Shown here: positions 24,796-33,237 of the stretch, one piece after another
Numbering within the stretch: the first letter of the stretch is position 1
How the letters are laid out: each line of letters begins with the position of its first letter
Assembly: GCA_965217565.1 (NCBI GenBank)
Contig: CBDCIS010000001.1
Coordinates: 314,506-378,505, forward strand
Source: CBDCIS01 sp965217565
GTDB lineage: Bacteria; Chloroflexota; Dehalococcoidia; Lucifugimonadales; CATOSD01
Reading direction: 5' to 3'
Length of the DNA stretch: 64,000 nucleotides
The notes under the pieces: model-generated
What the model was told of the DNA's origin: nothing
The model's input: only the letters and a program-made list of their open reading frames with translations
The model's database searches: none
Translations under genes and position numbers: made by a program

Positions 24796-26604
24796 GTGTC
24801 AACGACGAACAAACACAGAGAGGTATGCAGAATGCAAAACGCCGAAACTGTACTGAACGTCATACGCGAACGCGGAGAACGAGGCTTGCCGCTGGAGAAC
24901 ATCTATCGGCTGCTTTACAACCGGAACCTTTACCTGCGGGCCTACGGGCGTATCTACTCAAACCAGGGGGCTACGACCAAGGGCGTCACCGCAGAGACCA
25001 TGGATGGTATGTCACTGGCGAAAATCGACCGCATCATCGAAGCCCTGCGCTACGAGCGGTTCCGGTGGACGCCCGTGCGACGGGTCAACATTCCCAAGCC
25101 TAACGGCAAGACCCGCGCCCTGGGCATACCAACGGGGCCGGACAAGCTGCTGCAAGAGGTCATCCGGATGATTCTGGAAGCCTACTACGAGCCGCAGTTT
25201 TCCGACCGCTCCCACGGCTTTCGGCCCGGTCGAGGGTGTCACACCGCCTTGAGCAACGTGACAACCTATTGGACCGGTACCCGCTGGTTCGTCGAGGGCG
25301 ACATCAAAGGGTGCTTTGACAACATCGACCACGAGGTGCTGTTGTCGGTGCTCGGCGAAAAGCTCCACGACAACCGTTTCCTACGCCTGCTCAAGTACCT
25401 ACTGAAAGCAGGCTACGTTGAGGATTGGAAATATGGCCGCACGCTGAGCGGAACACCGCAAGGCGGCATCGTCAGCCCCATCCTCGCCAACATCTACATA
25501 GACCGGTTGGACAAGTTTGTCGAGAACGTGCTGATACCAGCCCACACCCGTGGCTCAGACCGGAGAGACAACCGCGAGTACACACGTTTGATGAACCAAG
25601 CGGCCCGCCAGAGGAAGCGGGGGAATTACGCCGAGGCACTGCAACTGCGCAAGCAAATGCAGCAACTGCCATCACGCGACCCCTACGACCCAGGCTACCG
25701 CCGGTTACGGTACGTGCGCTACGCGGACGACTTCGTGCTGGGTTTCATCGGGCCAAAGGCCGAAGCCCAACAGGTGAAAGAGTCCTTGGAGACGTTCCTG
25801 CACGACTCGCTCAAGCTGGAGCTATCCAGGGAGAAAACTCTCATAACCCACGCCACCAGCCAGGCGGCGCGGTTCCTCGGCTACGAGCTCGTGAACCAAC
25901 AGGCCAACGACCAGTTTGACCGCAATGGTCGGCGCAGGGTCAACGGCCAAATCGGATTGCGGGTTCCCGCCAACGTCATCGAACAACACTGCCAAGCCTA
26001 CATGCGCAAAGGCAAACCGGCACACCGCAGTTACCTACTCCACGATGAAGATTTCGGAATCGTGGCACAGTACCAGTCGGAGTTCCGGGGCGTCGTCAAC
26101 TACTACCTTCTGGCCTACAACGTCTCCCATTTCGGGCGACTGCAATCGGTCATGGAGATGTCGTTGACCAGAACCCTTGCGGCAAAGCACAAGTCCACCG
26201 CACGGAAGATGCGACGCCAGTACAAGAGCGTCGTGGAAACCGAGCACGGGCCGCGCATCTGTCTCAAGGTTGTCAAGCACAGGGACAACGGCAAGCCACC
26301 TCGCGTGGCATATTTCGGTGGCATACCCCTGAAACGGCAACGGCAGGCAGTCCTAGTAGACCAACAGCCTCAACGGTACAGGAGCGGCCGCAACGAGCTT
26401 ATCAAACGGCTCGAAGCGGACGAGTGCGAGATGTGCGGGTCGGCAGTGGACGTCGAAGTTCACCACATCCGCGCCCTTCGCGACCTGAACGTGAAAGGCC
26501 AACGGGAAAAGCCCAAGTGGGTACAAATCATGGCGGCGCGAAAACGCAAGACCCTCGTGGTCTGCCGGACGTGTCACATGGACATCCACCACGGGCGCAA
26601 GTAA
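24796..26604 (+). CDS. ltrA: Group II intron reverse transcriptase/maturase with HNH domain
   Basis: A GTG at 24796 with AAGGAGG upstream gives 602 residues; upstream in-frame sequence is intron RNA. RT motifs appear in order: RRVNIPKPNGKTRALGIPT, SHGFRPGRGCHTAL, FVEGDIKGCFDNIDH, GTPQGGIVSPILANIYID, and the catalytic RYADDFVLGF. A maturase (X) region follows (YLLAYNVSHFGRLQSV). The C-terminus has an HNH-type endonuclease: CEMCG, VEVHHIRALRD, CRTCHMDIHHG. All active-site residues are present, so the intron may still be mobile. Confidence 0.95.
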   Translation: MSTTNKHREVCRMQNAETVLNVIRERGERGLPLENIYRLLYNRNLYLRAYGRIYSNQGATTKGVTAETMDGMSLAKIDRIIEALRYERFRWTPVRRVNIPKPNGKTRALGIPTGPDKLLQEVIRMILEAYYEPQFSDRSHGFRPGRGCHTALSNVTTYWTGTRWFVEGDIKGCFDNIDHEVLLSVLGEKLHDNRFLRLLKYLLKAGYVEDWKYGRTLSGTPQGGIVSPILANIYIDRLDKFVENVLIPAHTRGSDRRDNREYTRLMNQAARQRKRGNYAEALQLRKQMQQLPSRDPYDPGYRRLRYVRYADDFVLGFIGPKAEAQQVKESLETFLHDSLKLELSREKTLITHATSQAARFLGYELVNQQANDQFDRNGRRRVNGQIGLRVPANVIEQHCQAYMRKGKPAHRSYLLHDEDFGIVAQYQSEFRGVVNYYLLAYNVSHFGRLQSVMEMSLTRTLAAKHKSTARKMRRQYKSVVETEHGPRICLKVVKHRDNGKPPRVAYFGGIPLKRQRQAVLVDQQPQRYRSGRNELIKRLEADECEMCGSAVDVEVHHIRALRDLNVKGQREKPKWVQIMAARKRKTLVVCRTCHMDIHHGRK

Positions 26605-26659
26605 TCCGCAAAACGCAGAAGTCGGTAGTGTCGCACAATGACCCCAACGCGGTTCCATC

Positions 26660-26992
26660 CTACCGCGTTGGCGCACCAGTCTTCTCGACCGCTGTTGGCT
26701 TGAATCCAGCTATAAGGAGTACCACAAAGTTCGCTAGCGGCACGAAAAGCAGAAGACAAAGCCACGGGCTAAGACCCGCATCGCGCAGTCGCCTGGCACA
26801 AGACACGAAAAATACCCAACACAACCACAAAAGGAGAAATAGAAGAACAAAGAAATACAAGTCAAGCATCATCCCCACAGGGATCCAGCTAAGAGGCAGT
26901 GAGAAGAGGATTGCCGCCAGTGATACAGCTAGCATTCCCGGCCAAAACCGGGAGCGGCTGACTGTTCCCTGAAAGCTAAAGAGGGACTTCAT
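26660..26992 (-). CDS. DUF805-like membrane protein carried in the intron, antisense
   Basis: A 110-residue protein: MKSLFSFQGTVSRSRFWPG, three hydrophobic segments, and RRLRDAGLSPWLCLLLFVPL, which together are the hallmarks of DUF805 inner-membrane proteins. It lies between the reverse transcriptase stop and domain V, on the opposite strand, so transcription of the host gene does not express it. The DNA is less GC-rich than its surroundings. DUF805 proteins have no firm function. Group II introns rarely carry a second protein gene. Confidence 0.75.
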   Translation of the reverse strand: MKSLFSFQGTVSRSRFWPGMLAVSLAAILFSLPLSWIPVGMMLDLYFFVLLFLLLWLCWVFFVSCARRLRDAGLSPWLCLLLFVPLANFVVLLIAGFKPTAVEKTGAPTR

Positions 26993-27100
26993 AGCTACCC
27001 CTACTGGAACCTAGCAAAGGCAACAAATCATCAGGTCGTTGCCTTGGCACAAACAGGATAGCACGGGTTCCCATTCGACACTACCAACCTAGACACCGGA

Positions 27101-27135
27101 GAGCCGGATGCGGTGAAAGCCGCACGTCCGGTTCG
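27101..27135 (+). ncRNA. Group II intron domain V
   Basis: The catalytic hairpin starts GAGCCGGATGCGG, has the GAAA tetraloop (GTGAAAGC) and closes with CCGCACGTCCGGTTC, which pairs with the first strand. This is the conserved domain V that positions the catalytic metals. Domain VI should lie in the following 60 bases up to 27197. Confidence 0.9.
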
Positions 27136-27197
27136 GAAGGGGGCCGACGGAAAAGTGCTCCGGGCAACCGGAGTAACTCGCCGGCGGCCTACCTTAC

Positions 27198-28665
27198 TCG
27201 GGGCCGCCGCCGCGCACATGGCGGGCTTCAAACGGGTGCTGGTCTTGTGCCCGCCCCACCTGGTGCCCAAGTGGAAGCGGGAGGTGGAGATGACGGTGCC
27301 CGGCGCACGGGCCGCCATCGTCACCTCCATCACCGACCTGGAGAGGCTGCGCCTCTTGGTGGGAACCGGCCCGTTGTTCGCGGTGATGAGCCGGGAGCGG
27401 GCCAAGCTGTCCTACCGCTGGATGCCCGCCGTCATCTACAGGTGGGCCACGTCGAAGGGCAGGCTCATCAGGGAGGAGGAGACGGGAGAGCCCTTCCGGG
27501 TCCCCTGCTGCCCGACCTGCACGGCGCAGATCGTCGACAAGGACGGGGTGCCCCTGACGCACAAGGACCTGAACCGCAGGAAGCACACCTGCGACGGCTG
27601 CGGCTCCCCCCTCTGGCAGGCGGACAAGTCGGGCCCGGCCCGCTATCCGCTGGCCGACTACGTCAAGCACCGGATGAAGGGCTTCTTCGACCTACTGGTC
27701 GGGGACGAGGTCCATGAGTACAAGGCTCGCGGCTCGGCACAGGGCATCGCCGCAGGCACCCTTGCGGAGGCCTGCGGCAAGTCCCTCAGCCTGACGGGGA
27801 CCATGATGGGAGGCTACAGCTCGACGCTGTTCCACCTCCTCTACCGGTTCTCGCCGGAGATCAGGACGGACTTCGGGCGCTCCGACGAGCACCGCTGGAT
27901 ACAGCGGTACGGCTTCGAGGAGGTCTCCGTCGGCAAGCCCGACGACGACGCCCTGGAGGACGGGCGCAACAGCCGCCGCCGCAGCTACCGGAAGGTGGTC
28001 AGGGAGAAGCCGGGCCTGGTGCCCTCGGCGCTCTTCCACATCATCGGCAACACCATCTTCCTCAAGCTGGCCGACGTCGCCTCGGGACTGCCGGACTACG
28101 ACGAGCAGATCCTCCTGTCCTCGATGGACTCGGAGGAGGACGCCACCGGCTACTCCCAGCGCAGCGCCTACAACAAGGTGTTCGAGGAGCTGAAGAGAGA
28201 GCTGTCCAAGGCCCTCAAGGCCGGCTCCAAGCGGCTGCTGGCAACCTACCTGCAGACGCTCCTCGCCTACCCGGACGGCTGCACCAGGGGGGAGACGGTC
28301 TTCGACCCCAGGAGCGGCGACATCATCGTGGCGGTGCCGCCCCTCTCCGAGGAGAAGCTCTACCCGAAGGAGAAGGCGCTGGTGGACCTGGTGGCGGCGG
28401 AGCGGATGGCGGGACGCCGGGTGCTGGTCTACGTCACCCACACGGGGACGCGGGACATCACCGGGCGCATGGACGACTTCCTGACCCGGCACGGGTTCCG
28501 GGTGGCGGTGATGAAGGCCGACGCCGTGGCCCCCGACAAGCGGGAGGCGTGGGTGGCCGAGAAGGTCAAGCAGGGCATCGACGTGATGGTCTGCCACCCC
28601 CGGCTGGTGCAGACCGGCCTCGACCTCATCGACTTCCCGACCCTCTGCTGGTTCGAGACGGAGAA
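27198..28665 (+). CDS. SNF2/DEAD-type helicase, exon 2 up to attL
   Basis: Continues the helicase from IGAAAAHMAGFKRVLVLCPP (motif Ia region). It includes a zinc-binding insert (CCPTCTAQIVDKDG ... CDGCGSPLW), the Walker B-like LLVGDEVHEYK (motif II, D-E-x-H), SLTGTMMGG (motif III), then RRVLVYVTHTGTRD, VMVCHPRLVQTGLDLIDFP (motif V) and CWFETEN. Reading on into the integrated element is meaningless (FVLQLTRHP and stop near 28712). The missing remainder, DYSTYVMRQASRRSWRIGQ (motif VI), lies at 52605. Confidence 0.85.
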
Positions 28666-30242
28666 CTTTGTCCTGCAATTGACACGACATCCTCGGTCGG
28701 GATGGCCAGGGTAAGGTCGACGTTGTTGCTTCCGTCGATGGTCGCCCCGTCCAGAAGTAGCCGCAAGACCTCCCTGCGCTCCTTGTCGCCCAGGTCGTCC
28801 AGCCTGCCGCCAACCCGCTGCGCCCACTCGACGATGTGCTCGCCCAGCGCCCGTTTCTCCGCCTCGGCCATCTCCCTGGCTCGGTAGTCGTCCAGTTTCA
28901 GCCGGAGCGTCTCCAGACGCTCGGTGATGAACTTGCGCTGGCGGTCGAGCTGCTTCTCGGTGATCTTCCCAGACACGTAGAGCCTGATGGCACGGTCCTC
29001 CTCCATCTGTACCTTTTGAAGCTCCCGCTCCGCGAGAGCGATCTCCTCGACCAGCTCGCCGTTGTCCGCCTGGGAGTCCATGGCCTCGATGCCGGCGACG
29101 ATGACGCCGGGGTTTTCCAGCACCTTCTTGACCTCGCCCCAGACCAGCGCCTCAAGCCGCTCCGCCCTGATATAGGGGCGTTCCCGACACTCTGCGCCCT
29201 CGTGCTCCATCCCGTAGCATCTGTAGTAGCGGCGAGGCTTGTCCAGGTCGTAGATGTAGTGCTTGCCGTTGCGCCTGGATGTCTGGCGTCTGTTGGCCCT
29301 GCAGCCCATGAGGTATCCGCACTCGGCGCACCTGACCAGGTGCTGGAGGAGATAGAAGAGTCTGGTGTTGCGGCCCGAATGGGTCAGACGCCGTTTCTTG
29401 ACCTCCTGGGCCAGGTCCCAGGTTTCCTCGTCCACCACCGGGGGGAAGGGCACCTCTACCCACTCTTCCTCGGGACGGTCGTACCTCCTCATCCCGTTCT
29501 CCGTGGCGACGTGGCGGCGTTTGCCGAAAAACCAGGTGCCCTTGTAGGCTTCGAGACCCAGGATGCGGGTAACGGTGCGGTCGTACCATCGCCCGACGGC
29601 CCTGGGCGTGGGGACGCCCTCGGCGGTCAGTTGCTTGGCGATGGCCGGAGCTCCCTTGTCCTCGCGAACGTACATGCGGAAGACGCGGCGGACGACCTCG
29701 GCCTCGGACTCCACAATCTCAGGCCTGCGCCCCTCTCCGAGCCGGTACCCGAAGGGGACGTTGTTGACCGGGATGCGGCCCTGCTTGGCCGAGCCCCGTT
29801 TGCCCATAGACGCCCTCTCCCGGAAGTTGTCCAGCTCGATCTTCCCGATGGCCGCCATGAGGCCGAAGGTCTTCATGTCGATGGCGTCCAGGACGGCCTC
29901 CAACTCTATCTGGTACGCCTCGACTACCTCCATGAGGGCGGCTGCGGGATACATGCCCCGGCTGAGCCGGTCGGACTTCCAGCAAACGATGACATCGAAG
30001 CGTCCTCGCTTCGCGTCGGCCAGCATCCTCTGGAACTCCGGGCGATTCTTCGACCAACCCCTGCCCACCTCCTGGTAGCGCGCTGTGATTGTGAGTCCCC
30101 TGCGCTCGCAGTGGTCCTCCATGTCGCTGATCTGCTCGGAGATGGAGGTCTTGTCCTCGGTGTCCTGGCTCTTGTCCGATACGCGGGCGTAGATGGCCGC
30201 CCGTTTCGTTGCCGTCTTCCTATCGGTGGTCCTCGTCGCCAT
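28626..30242 (-). CDS. Large serine recombinase (element integrase)
   Basis: A 538-residue protein. The N-terminal resolvase domain has AAIYARVSDKSQ with the nucleophilic Ser, RPEFQRMLADAKRGRFDVIV and KSDRLSRG. The recombinase domain follows (VPFGYRLGEGRRPEIVESEA, then GVPTPRAVGRWYDRTV). A zinc ribbon (CAECGYLMGC ... YYRCYG ... ECRERPYI) and a coiled-coil segment (LVEEIALAERELQKVQMEEDR) complete the large-serine-integrase design. The reading frame crosses the attL core: the last dozen codons and the stop belong to the helicase gene. In the excised circle the same frame would end differently. Confidence 0.95.
   Translation of the reverse strand: MATRTTDRKTATKRAAIYARVSDKSQDTEDKTSISEQISDMEDHCERRGLTITARYQEVGRGWSKNRPEFQRMLADAKRGRFDVIVCWKSDRLSRGMYPAAALMEVVEAYQIELEAVLDAIDMKTFGLMAAIGKIELDNFRERASMGKRGSAKQGRIPVNNVPFGYRLGEGRRPEIVESEAEVVRRVFRMYVREDKGAPAIAKQLTAEGVPTPRAVGRWYDRTVTRILGLEAYKGTWFFGKRRHVATENGMRRYDRPEEEWVEVPFPPVVDEETWDLAQEVKKRRLTHSGRNTRLFYLLQHLVRCAECGYLMGCRANRRQTSRRNGKHYIYDLDKPRRYYRCYGMEHEGAECRERPYIRAERLEALVWGEVKKVLENPGVIVAGIEAMDSQADNGELVEEIALAERELQKVQMEEDRAIRLYVSGKITEKQLDRQRKFITERLETLRLKLDDYRAREMAEAEKRALGEHIVEWAQRVGGRLDDLGDKERREVLRLLLDGATIDGSNNVDLTLAIPTEDVVSIAGQSSPSRTSRGSGSR
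28664..28689 (+). other. attL: AA core plus P' arm
   Basis: Core AA at 28664-28665 is followed by the 24-bp arm CTTTGTCCTGCAATT + GACACGACA (28666-28689). Its reverse complement matches the attR arm at 19 of 24 positions, as expected of a dyad attP of a large serine integrase. Bases to the left are helicase codons. Confidence 0.85.
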
Positions 30243-30327
30243 GTCTGCCTCCTCTCGCGTTCCCTGAAATGAAGAAGACCCGCCTCCTGTCGGGAGCGGG
30301 TCTGCGAGTAGTACAATTATCTCGCAT

Positions 30328-30345
30328 CACCTGTGACCGCAGGTG
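30328..30345 (-). promoter_or_regulatory. Inverted repeat in the integrase promoter region
   Basis: CACCTG (30328-30333) and CAGGTG (30340-30345) form a perfect 6-bp inverted repeat with a 6-base spacer. On the minus strand a GATAAT at 30321-30316 follows, a possible -10 box for the integrase gene. An operator role is inferred from position. The 210-bp gap 30243-30453 holds no gene. Confidence 0.4.
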
Positions 30346-30453
30346 GCGCCACGGCCCGGGGTGTTACCGCACCGCCGGGTCAACTTCTATCTGCCCTCCA
30401 TTTTACCGCGTCGGACAGGGGGCAGTCAAAGCGCGGTGGCTCCCGGCAACGGT

Positions 30454-30675
30454 CTACTTCGAAGCGAGGCGATAGAGGGCGGGGTGACGACTGACCCGCA
30501 AGAAAAGCTCCGTGTAGCCGCCGGGGTTGCCGACCCGATGCTTGGGGAGGAACGCTCCTGCCCAATGAATGCCCAACAGGTCATTCACGTCTCGCGGGCT
30601 GAAAGGCTCCTCAAGAAGCCCGCGGGATAAGGCATCCCGGATGCGCCGGGTCGTTTCTCCTTCGCGCCTAATCAT
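30454..30675 (-). CDS. Small hypothetical protein after the DUF1016 gene
   Basis: A 73-residue protein: MIRREGETTRRIRDALSRGL, EPFSPRDVNDLLGIHWAGAF, LPKHRVGNPGGYTELF. The start overlaps the previous stop by 8 bases (ATGATTAG). The middle resembles a small winged-helix fold. The overlap and short spacing suggest it is co-translated with the DUF1016 nuclease. No family name is recognised. Confidence 0.55.
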   Translation of the reverse strand: MIRREGETTRRIRDALSRGLLEEPFSPRDVNDLLGIHWAGAFLPKHRVGNPGGYTELFLRVSRHPALYRLASK

Positions 30676-31906
30676 TGGGCTGCTCCTCATTGAGCTTGCT
30701 GGGCGTCATTGTATCCTGCGGGGGCATCGTTCCACGCAGCTCCATCGCCTGCCTCGTCCGGTCGAGTTCCGTCGCCAGGACCGTCTCGTCGGGCAGGGTG
30801 ATCCGGTACTCTCCGGCCATGACGGTGTTCGGTAGACCATCGAGAGCGTACCGCGCCAATGCCTCGTCCTTCTCGGAGCAGAGGATCAGGCCGACGGGCG
30901 GATTCTCGCCTTCGCGGACCCAGTGCTCCCGCGCATAGTTCAGGTAGAGGTGCATCTGCCCGGCGTCGGCGTGGGTGAACGCCCCGATCTTCAGGTCGAT
31001 GACCACGAGACACCGCAGGACGCGGTGGTAGAACAGCAGGTCCACCCGGTACCACCTGTCGCCGATGCGCAGCCGTCTCTGCCTGCCCATGAAGCAGAAG
31101 TCTCCGCCCAGCTCCATGAGAAAGGTCTCCAGGTGGCGGATGAGCGCGTCTTCGAGGTCGCTCTCGGAGTATTCGTCCTTGAGGTCGAGGAACTCCAGAA
31201 CGAAGGGGTCCTTGATCTCCTCCTGGGGCTGCACGAGGTCTTCGGGTTGCTTTCGCTGTCCGCTTGTCAGCATGGCGGCCTTGTTCTTCGATAGCGCGGT
31301 GCGCTCGTAGAACTGGGAGCCGATCTGCCGGTCAAGCTGGCGGACTGACCACCCTCCTCGGAGCGCCTCGGTCTCGTAGAACTCGCGGGCGCTGTCATCC
31401 CCGACCGACAGCAGCCGCACGTAGGCTGACCAGGGCAGCGGAAAGGCAGTCAGAAGGTCGTCGATGCCCACCTCGACGGAGGGGGTCTCGAATTTTCCAG
31501 ACGCCGTCTGGAGAATCTCCCGTCCGGGGAGTCGAGCCGATTTGCCAGACAGTGTCTGGAGAATCCGGTCGGGCTGATATGAAAGGTAGAAGAGGCGCAT
31601 GTTGTAGATGTTCTGGAGGGAGAAGCCTCGTCCGAATCGCCCGGTCAAGTCCTCCGCCAGTCTCTCCAAGAGAGCTGTCCCGTACTCGGCCCGCTCCTCC
31701 CCCGACTGCTCGAACTCGACGATGCGATGGCCGATCAGCCAGTAGGCGGCGGTCATGGCGGCGTTCACCGAGCGGGCAGCCGACTCCCTGGCCGCGTCGA
31801 TGATCTTCGATACATCCCCGAAGACGGCCTGGTAGGGGGCGTCCTGGCTGAGGGCCGAACGCCTCGGCGATAGCTGTTGACGGTTGACGGGCTGCTCGGA
31901 CCGCAT
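30668..31906 (-). CDS. DUF1016/YhcG-type PD-(D/E)XK nuclease
   Basis: A 412-residue protein. The N-terminal helical domain has AAYWLIGHRIVEFEQ, ALLERLAEDLTGRFGRGFSL and NIYNMRLFY, the DUF1016_N signature. The nuclease core has GDFCFMGRQRRLRIGDRWYR, VDLLFYHRVLRCLVVIDLK (D...DxK catalytic set), GQMHLYLNY and NPPVGLILCSEKDE. Such proteins are frequent near RM systems and mobile elements and are suspected of acting in DNA processing or defence. A short internal duplication (ILQTLSGKSARLPGRE then ILQTASGKFE, residues about 115-140) is unusual. Confidence 0.88.
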   Translation of the reverse strand: MRSEQPVNRQQLSPRRSALSQDAPYQAVFGDVSKIIDAARESAARSVNAAMTAAYWLIGHRIVEFEQSGEERAEYGTALLERLAEDLTGRFGRGFSLQNIYNMRLFYLSYQPDRILQTLSGKSARLPGREILQTASGKFETPSVEVGIDDLLTAFPLPWSAYVRLLSVGDDSAREFYETEALRGGWSVRQLDRQIGSQFYERTALSKNKAAMLTSGQRKQPEDLVQPQEEIKDPFVLEFLDLKDEYSESDLEDALIRHLETFLMELGGDFCFMGRQRRLRIGDRWYRVDLLFYHRVLRCLVVIDLKIGAFTHADAGQMHLYLNYAREHWVREGENPPVGLILCSEKDEALARYALDGLPNTVMAGEYRITLPDETVLATELDRTRQAMELRGTMPPQDTMTPSKLNEEQPND

Positions 31907-32133
31907 CAGGATTCCGCCTCCAGGTGGTCGCCCGTGCGCCGGTCGTCCGGGGGCGAGTCCTTCTCGGACTCCGCCTGCCCGTCACTGGTTGAGGACCCGA
32001 GCAGGATCGTGAAGAGGCGGCGCAGGCGATCCTCCGCGTCGGGGGCGGGCCTGGAGATGACCCTGACAACCCCGAACTCGGAGAAGCCCTCTTCGGGCTT
32101 TGGTCGCCCGTTCTGTCTCCTCTTGTCGTTCAT
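31906..32133 (-). CDS. Small hypothetical protein before the DUF1016 gene
   Basis: A 75-residue protein with FGVVRVISRPAPDAEDRLRR then LFTILLG, flanked by polar ends (NDKRRQNGRPKPEEG and SEKDSPPDDRRTG). Its stop shares one base with the DUF1016 start (TGATG), supporting expression. No family is recognised. Confidence 0.5.
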   Translation of the reverse strand: MNDKRRQNGRPKPEEGFSEFGVVRVISRPAPDAEDRLRRLFTILLGSSTSDGQAESEKDSPPDDRRTGDHLEAES

Positions 32134-32376
32134 AGCTCTCTATGCCGCCGGTCCGGCGGCGGCTCGCGCGAATGCCCTGCGCACACGCCTTCGGCGCCAC
32201 AGGAGGCTCCCGCCTCCTCGCCGATGGGATGGTGTGCCTCCCATCGAGACTGAGGAGCTGGGAGGCGAAATATCATGGTCGGTGAGGGGGGCACGGGCAT
32301 GTGCCCTCCTAACGGGGACTCCACCCCGTGAGGGGCCGGATGTGATGTCATACCCGTGTACGGGGATTGGCGTCAG

Positions 32377-32390
32377 TTCCCAAAAGGGAA
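32377..32390 (+). promoter_or_regulatory. TTCCCAAAAGGGAA site 1
   Basis: A TTCCC-N4-GGGAA inverted repeat in the context AGTTCCCAAAAGGGAAGT. The identical 18-base sequence recurs 118 bases downstream. Likely a dimeric regulator's operator. Confidence 0.55.
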
Positions 32391-32494
32391 GTCGGGGGCT
32401 GACCTGAACCTGAAACGGGCGGGAAAGAGGGAAGTGTGGGGCGTTGTTGCGGGCGCTTTGAGGTAAGGGCCGGTTCACCCGATTTGGGTGGAAG

Positions 32495-32508
32495 TTCCCA
32501 AAAGGGAA
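32495..32508 (+). promoter_or_regulatory. TTCCCAAAAGGGAA site 2
   Basis: Second copy of the same 18-base motif, including the non-symmetric AAAA centre. Two identical inverted-repeat sites in a gene-free stretch are unlikely to be chance and suggest cooperative binding or looping. Confidence 0.55.
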
Positions 32509-32817
32509 GTGGGTAATTCGGGGCGCTGGAGCGAATGCCTGTTCAAACGGCGCGGTGAAGGGGTGGGGGAGACGGTGCTCAGAGACCGGAGCGGCGGCGC
32601 AGAAGAGCCCAGCGCATCCGCACTCAGGAGCGCCCCCGCCGTGAATCCGAACCCTGTCCCGTCCGTTCTTATCTCTCATGCTGCATCCGTCTCGTGGGTC
32701 TGGTCTCAGGCGTCTGCGCACCCGTGGACTCGGATTCACTCGGCGCGTTTGTAGCGAGACCGCCGGCCGGGTCCTGAGCCGCACGGCTCAAGTGTGAACA
32801 GTCGGAACGCGGTGGGA

Positions 32818-32863
32818 AACTGCCTGGAAGGGGCGACATTTCTGTACCCCCTTCCAGGCAGTT
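32818..32863 (+). repeat. Perfect 16-bp hairpin
   Basis: AACTGCCTGGAAGGGG (32818-32833) and CCCCTTCCAGGCAGTT (32848-32863) are exact reverse complements around a 14-base loop. The left arm is conserved at about 12764-12780 but there the right arm has degenerated to CCCCCTTTCGAGG. No U tract follows. It may be a protein-binding dyad, an origin feature or an attenuator. Confidence 0.6.
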
Positions 32864-33237
32864 GGTAAGCCTCTCCCTCTGTGCTGTCATTGGGGGTGTC
32901 GAGGCAATCGACCGCCGGACCGCGGCGGCGATTTCGCAAGGCGCAAGCCGCCCAGGACGAGGCCAAGCAACCCAAAGCGAGCATTCATGGGGGAAGTTGC
33001 TGCGTCAGCAGTGGCCCAGTTTGGCCCATCGGTTCGGCGGCCAATTGCAGTAAGGGGGCTGTACAGGGAAAAGGGACTTTGGGTAGAAGCGGGCATTCTG
33101 GGCCATTTAGCTATGCAGACAGACTCATGTTGGGGTACATCGACGAGTTTCTGTGAACACTTTGAGTTAAGGCCCCAGGTCGGTCAAAAAGAGGCCCTGA
33201 TTGCAAAACAGGGCCACCCCCTACAGGAGGTAAAGGG

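Larger units (their letters stand above)
24322..27197 (+). mobile_element. Group II intron inside the helicase gene
   Basis: Begins with GTGCG, the group II 5' consensus, and ends in TTAC, matching the 3' AY consensus. Domain V is readable at 27101-27135 and the intron encodes a reverse transcriptase on the same strand. Removing 24322-27197 joins exon codons in frame (GKTF-IGAAAAH), giving base-level support for both ends. At 2876 nt it is longer than usual because a second gene (DUF805, antisense) lies between the reverse transcriptase and domain V. It must splice for the upstream half of the helicase to be made. Confidence 0.9.
32134..33237. promoter_or_regulatory. 1.1-kb control region, homologue of 12.7-13.1 kb
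   Basis: No convincing gene. From left to right: a GC-rich stem-prone stretch (32150-32270), two TTCCCAAAAGGGAA sites (32377 and 32495), TGTGAACA at 32793, a perfect 16-bp hairpin (32818-32863), GGGGGCTGTACAGGG at about 33055, TGTGAACACTT at 33152 and CCCCAGGTCGGT at about 33173. The blocks from 32790 on match those upstream of the gene at 13134, with about 200 extra bases between hairpin and GTACAGG. It probably controls the HTH genes to the right and possibly the leftward operon. Confidence 0.55.

Noticed and set aside
28684..28730. Helicase continuing in frame past attL
   Set aside because: The apparent extension (FVLQLTRHP) has no helicase motif; the true continuation is at 52605.
28836..30272. 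Plus-strand ORF of 478 codons
   Set aside because: Antisense to the serine recombinase, which has clear catalytic motifs.
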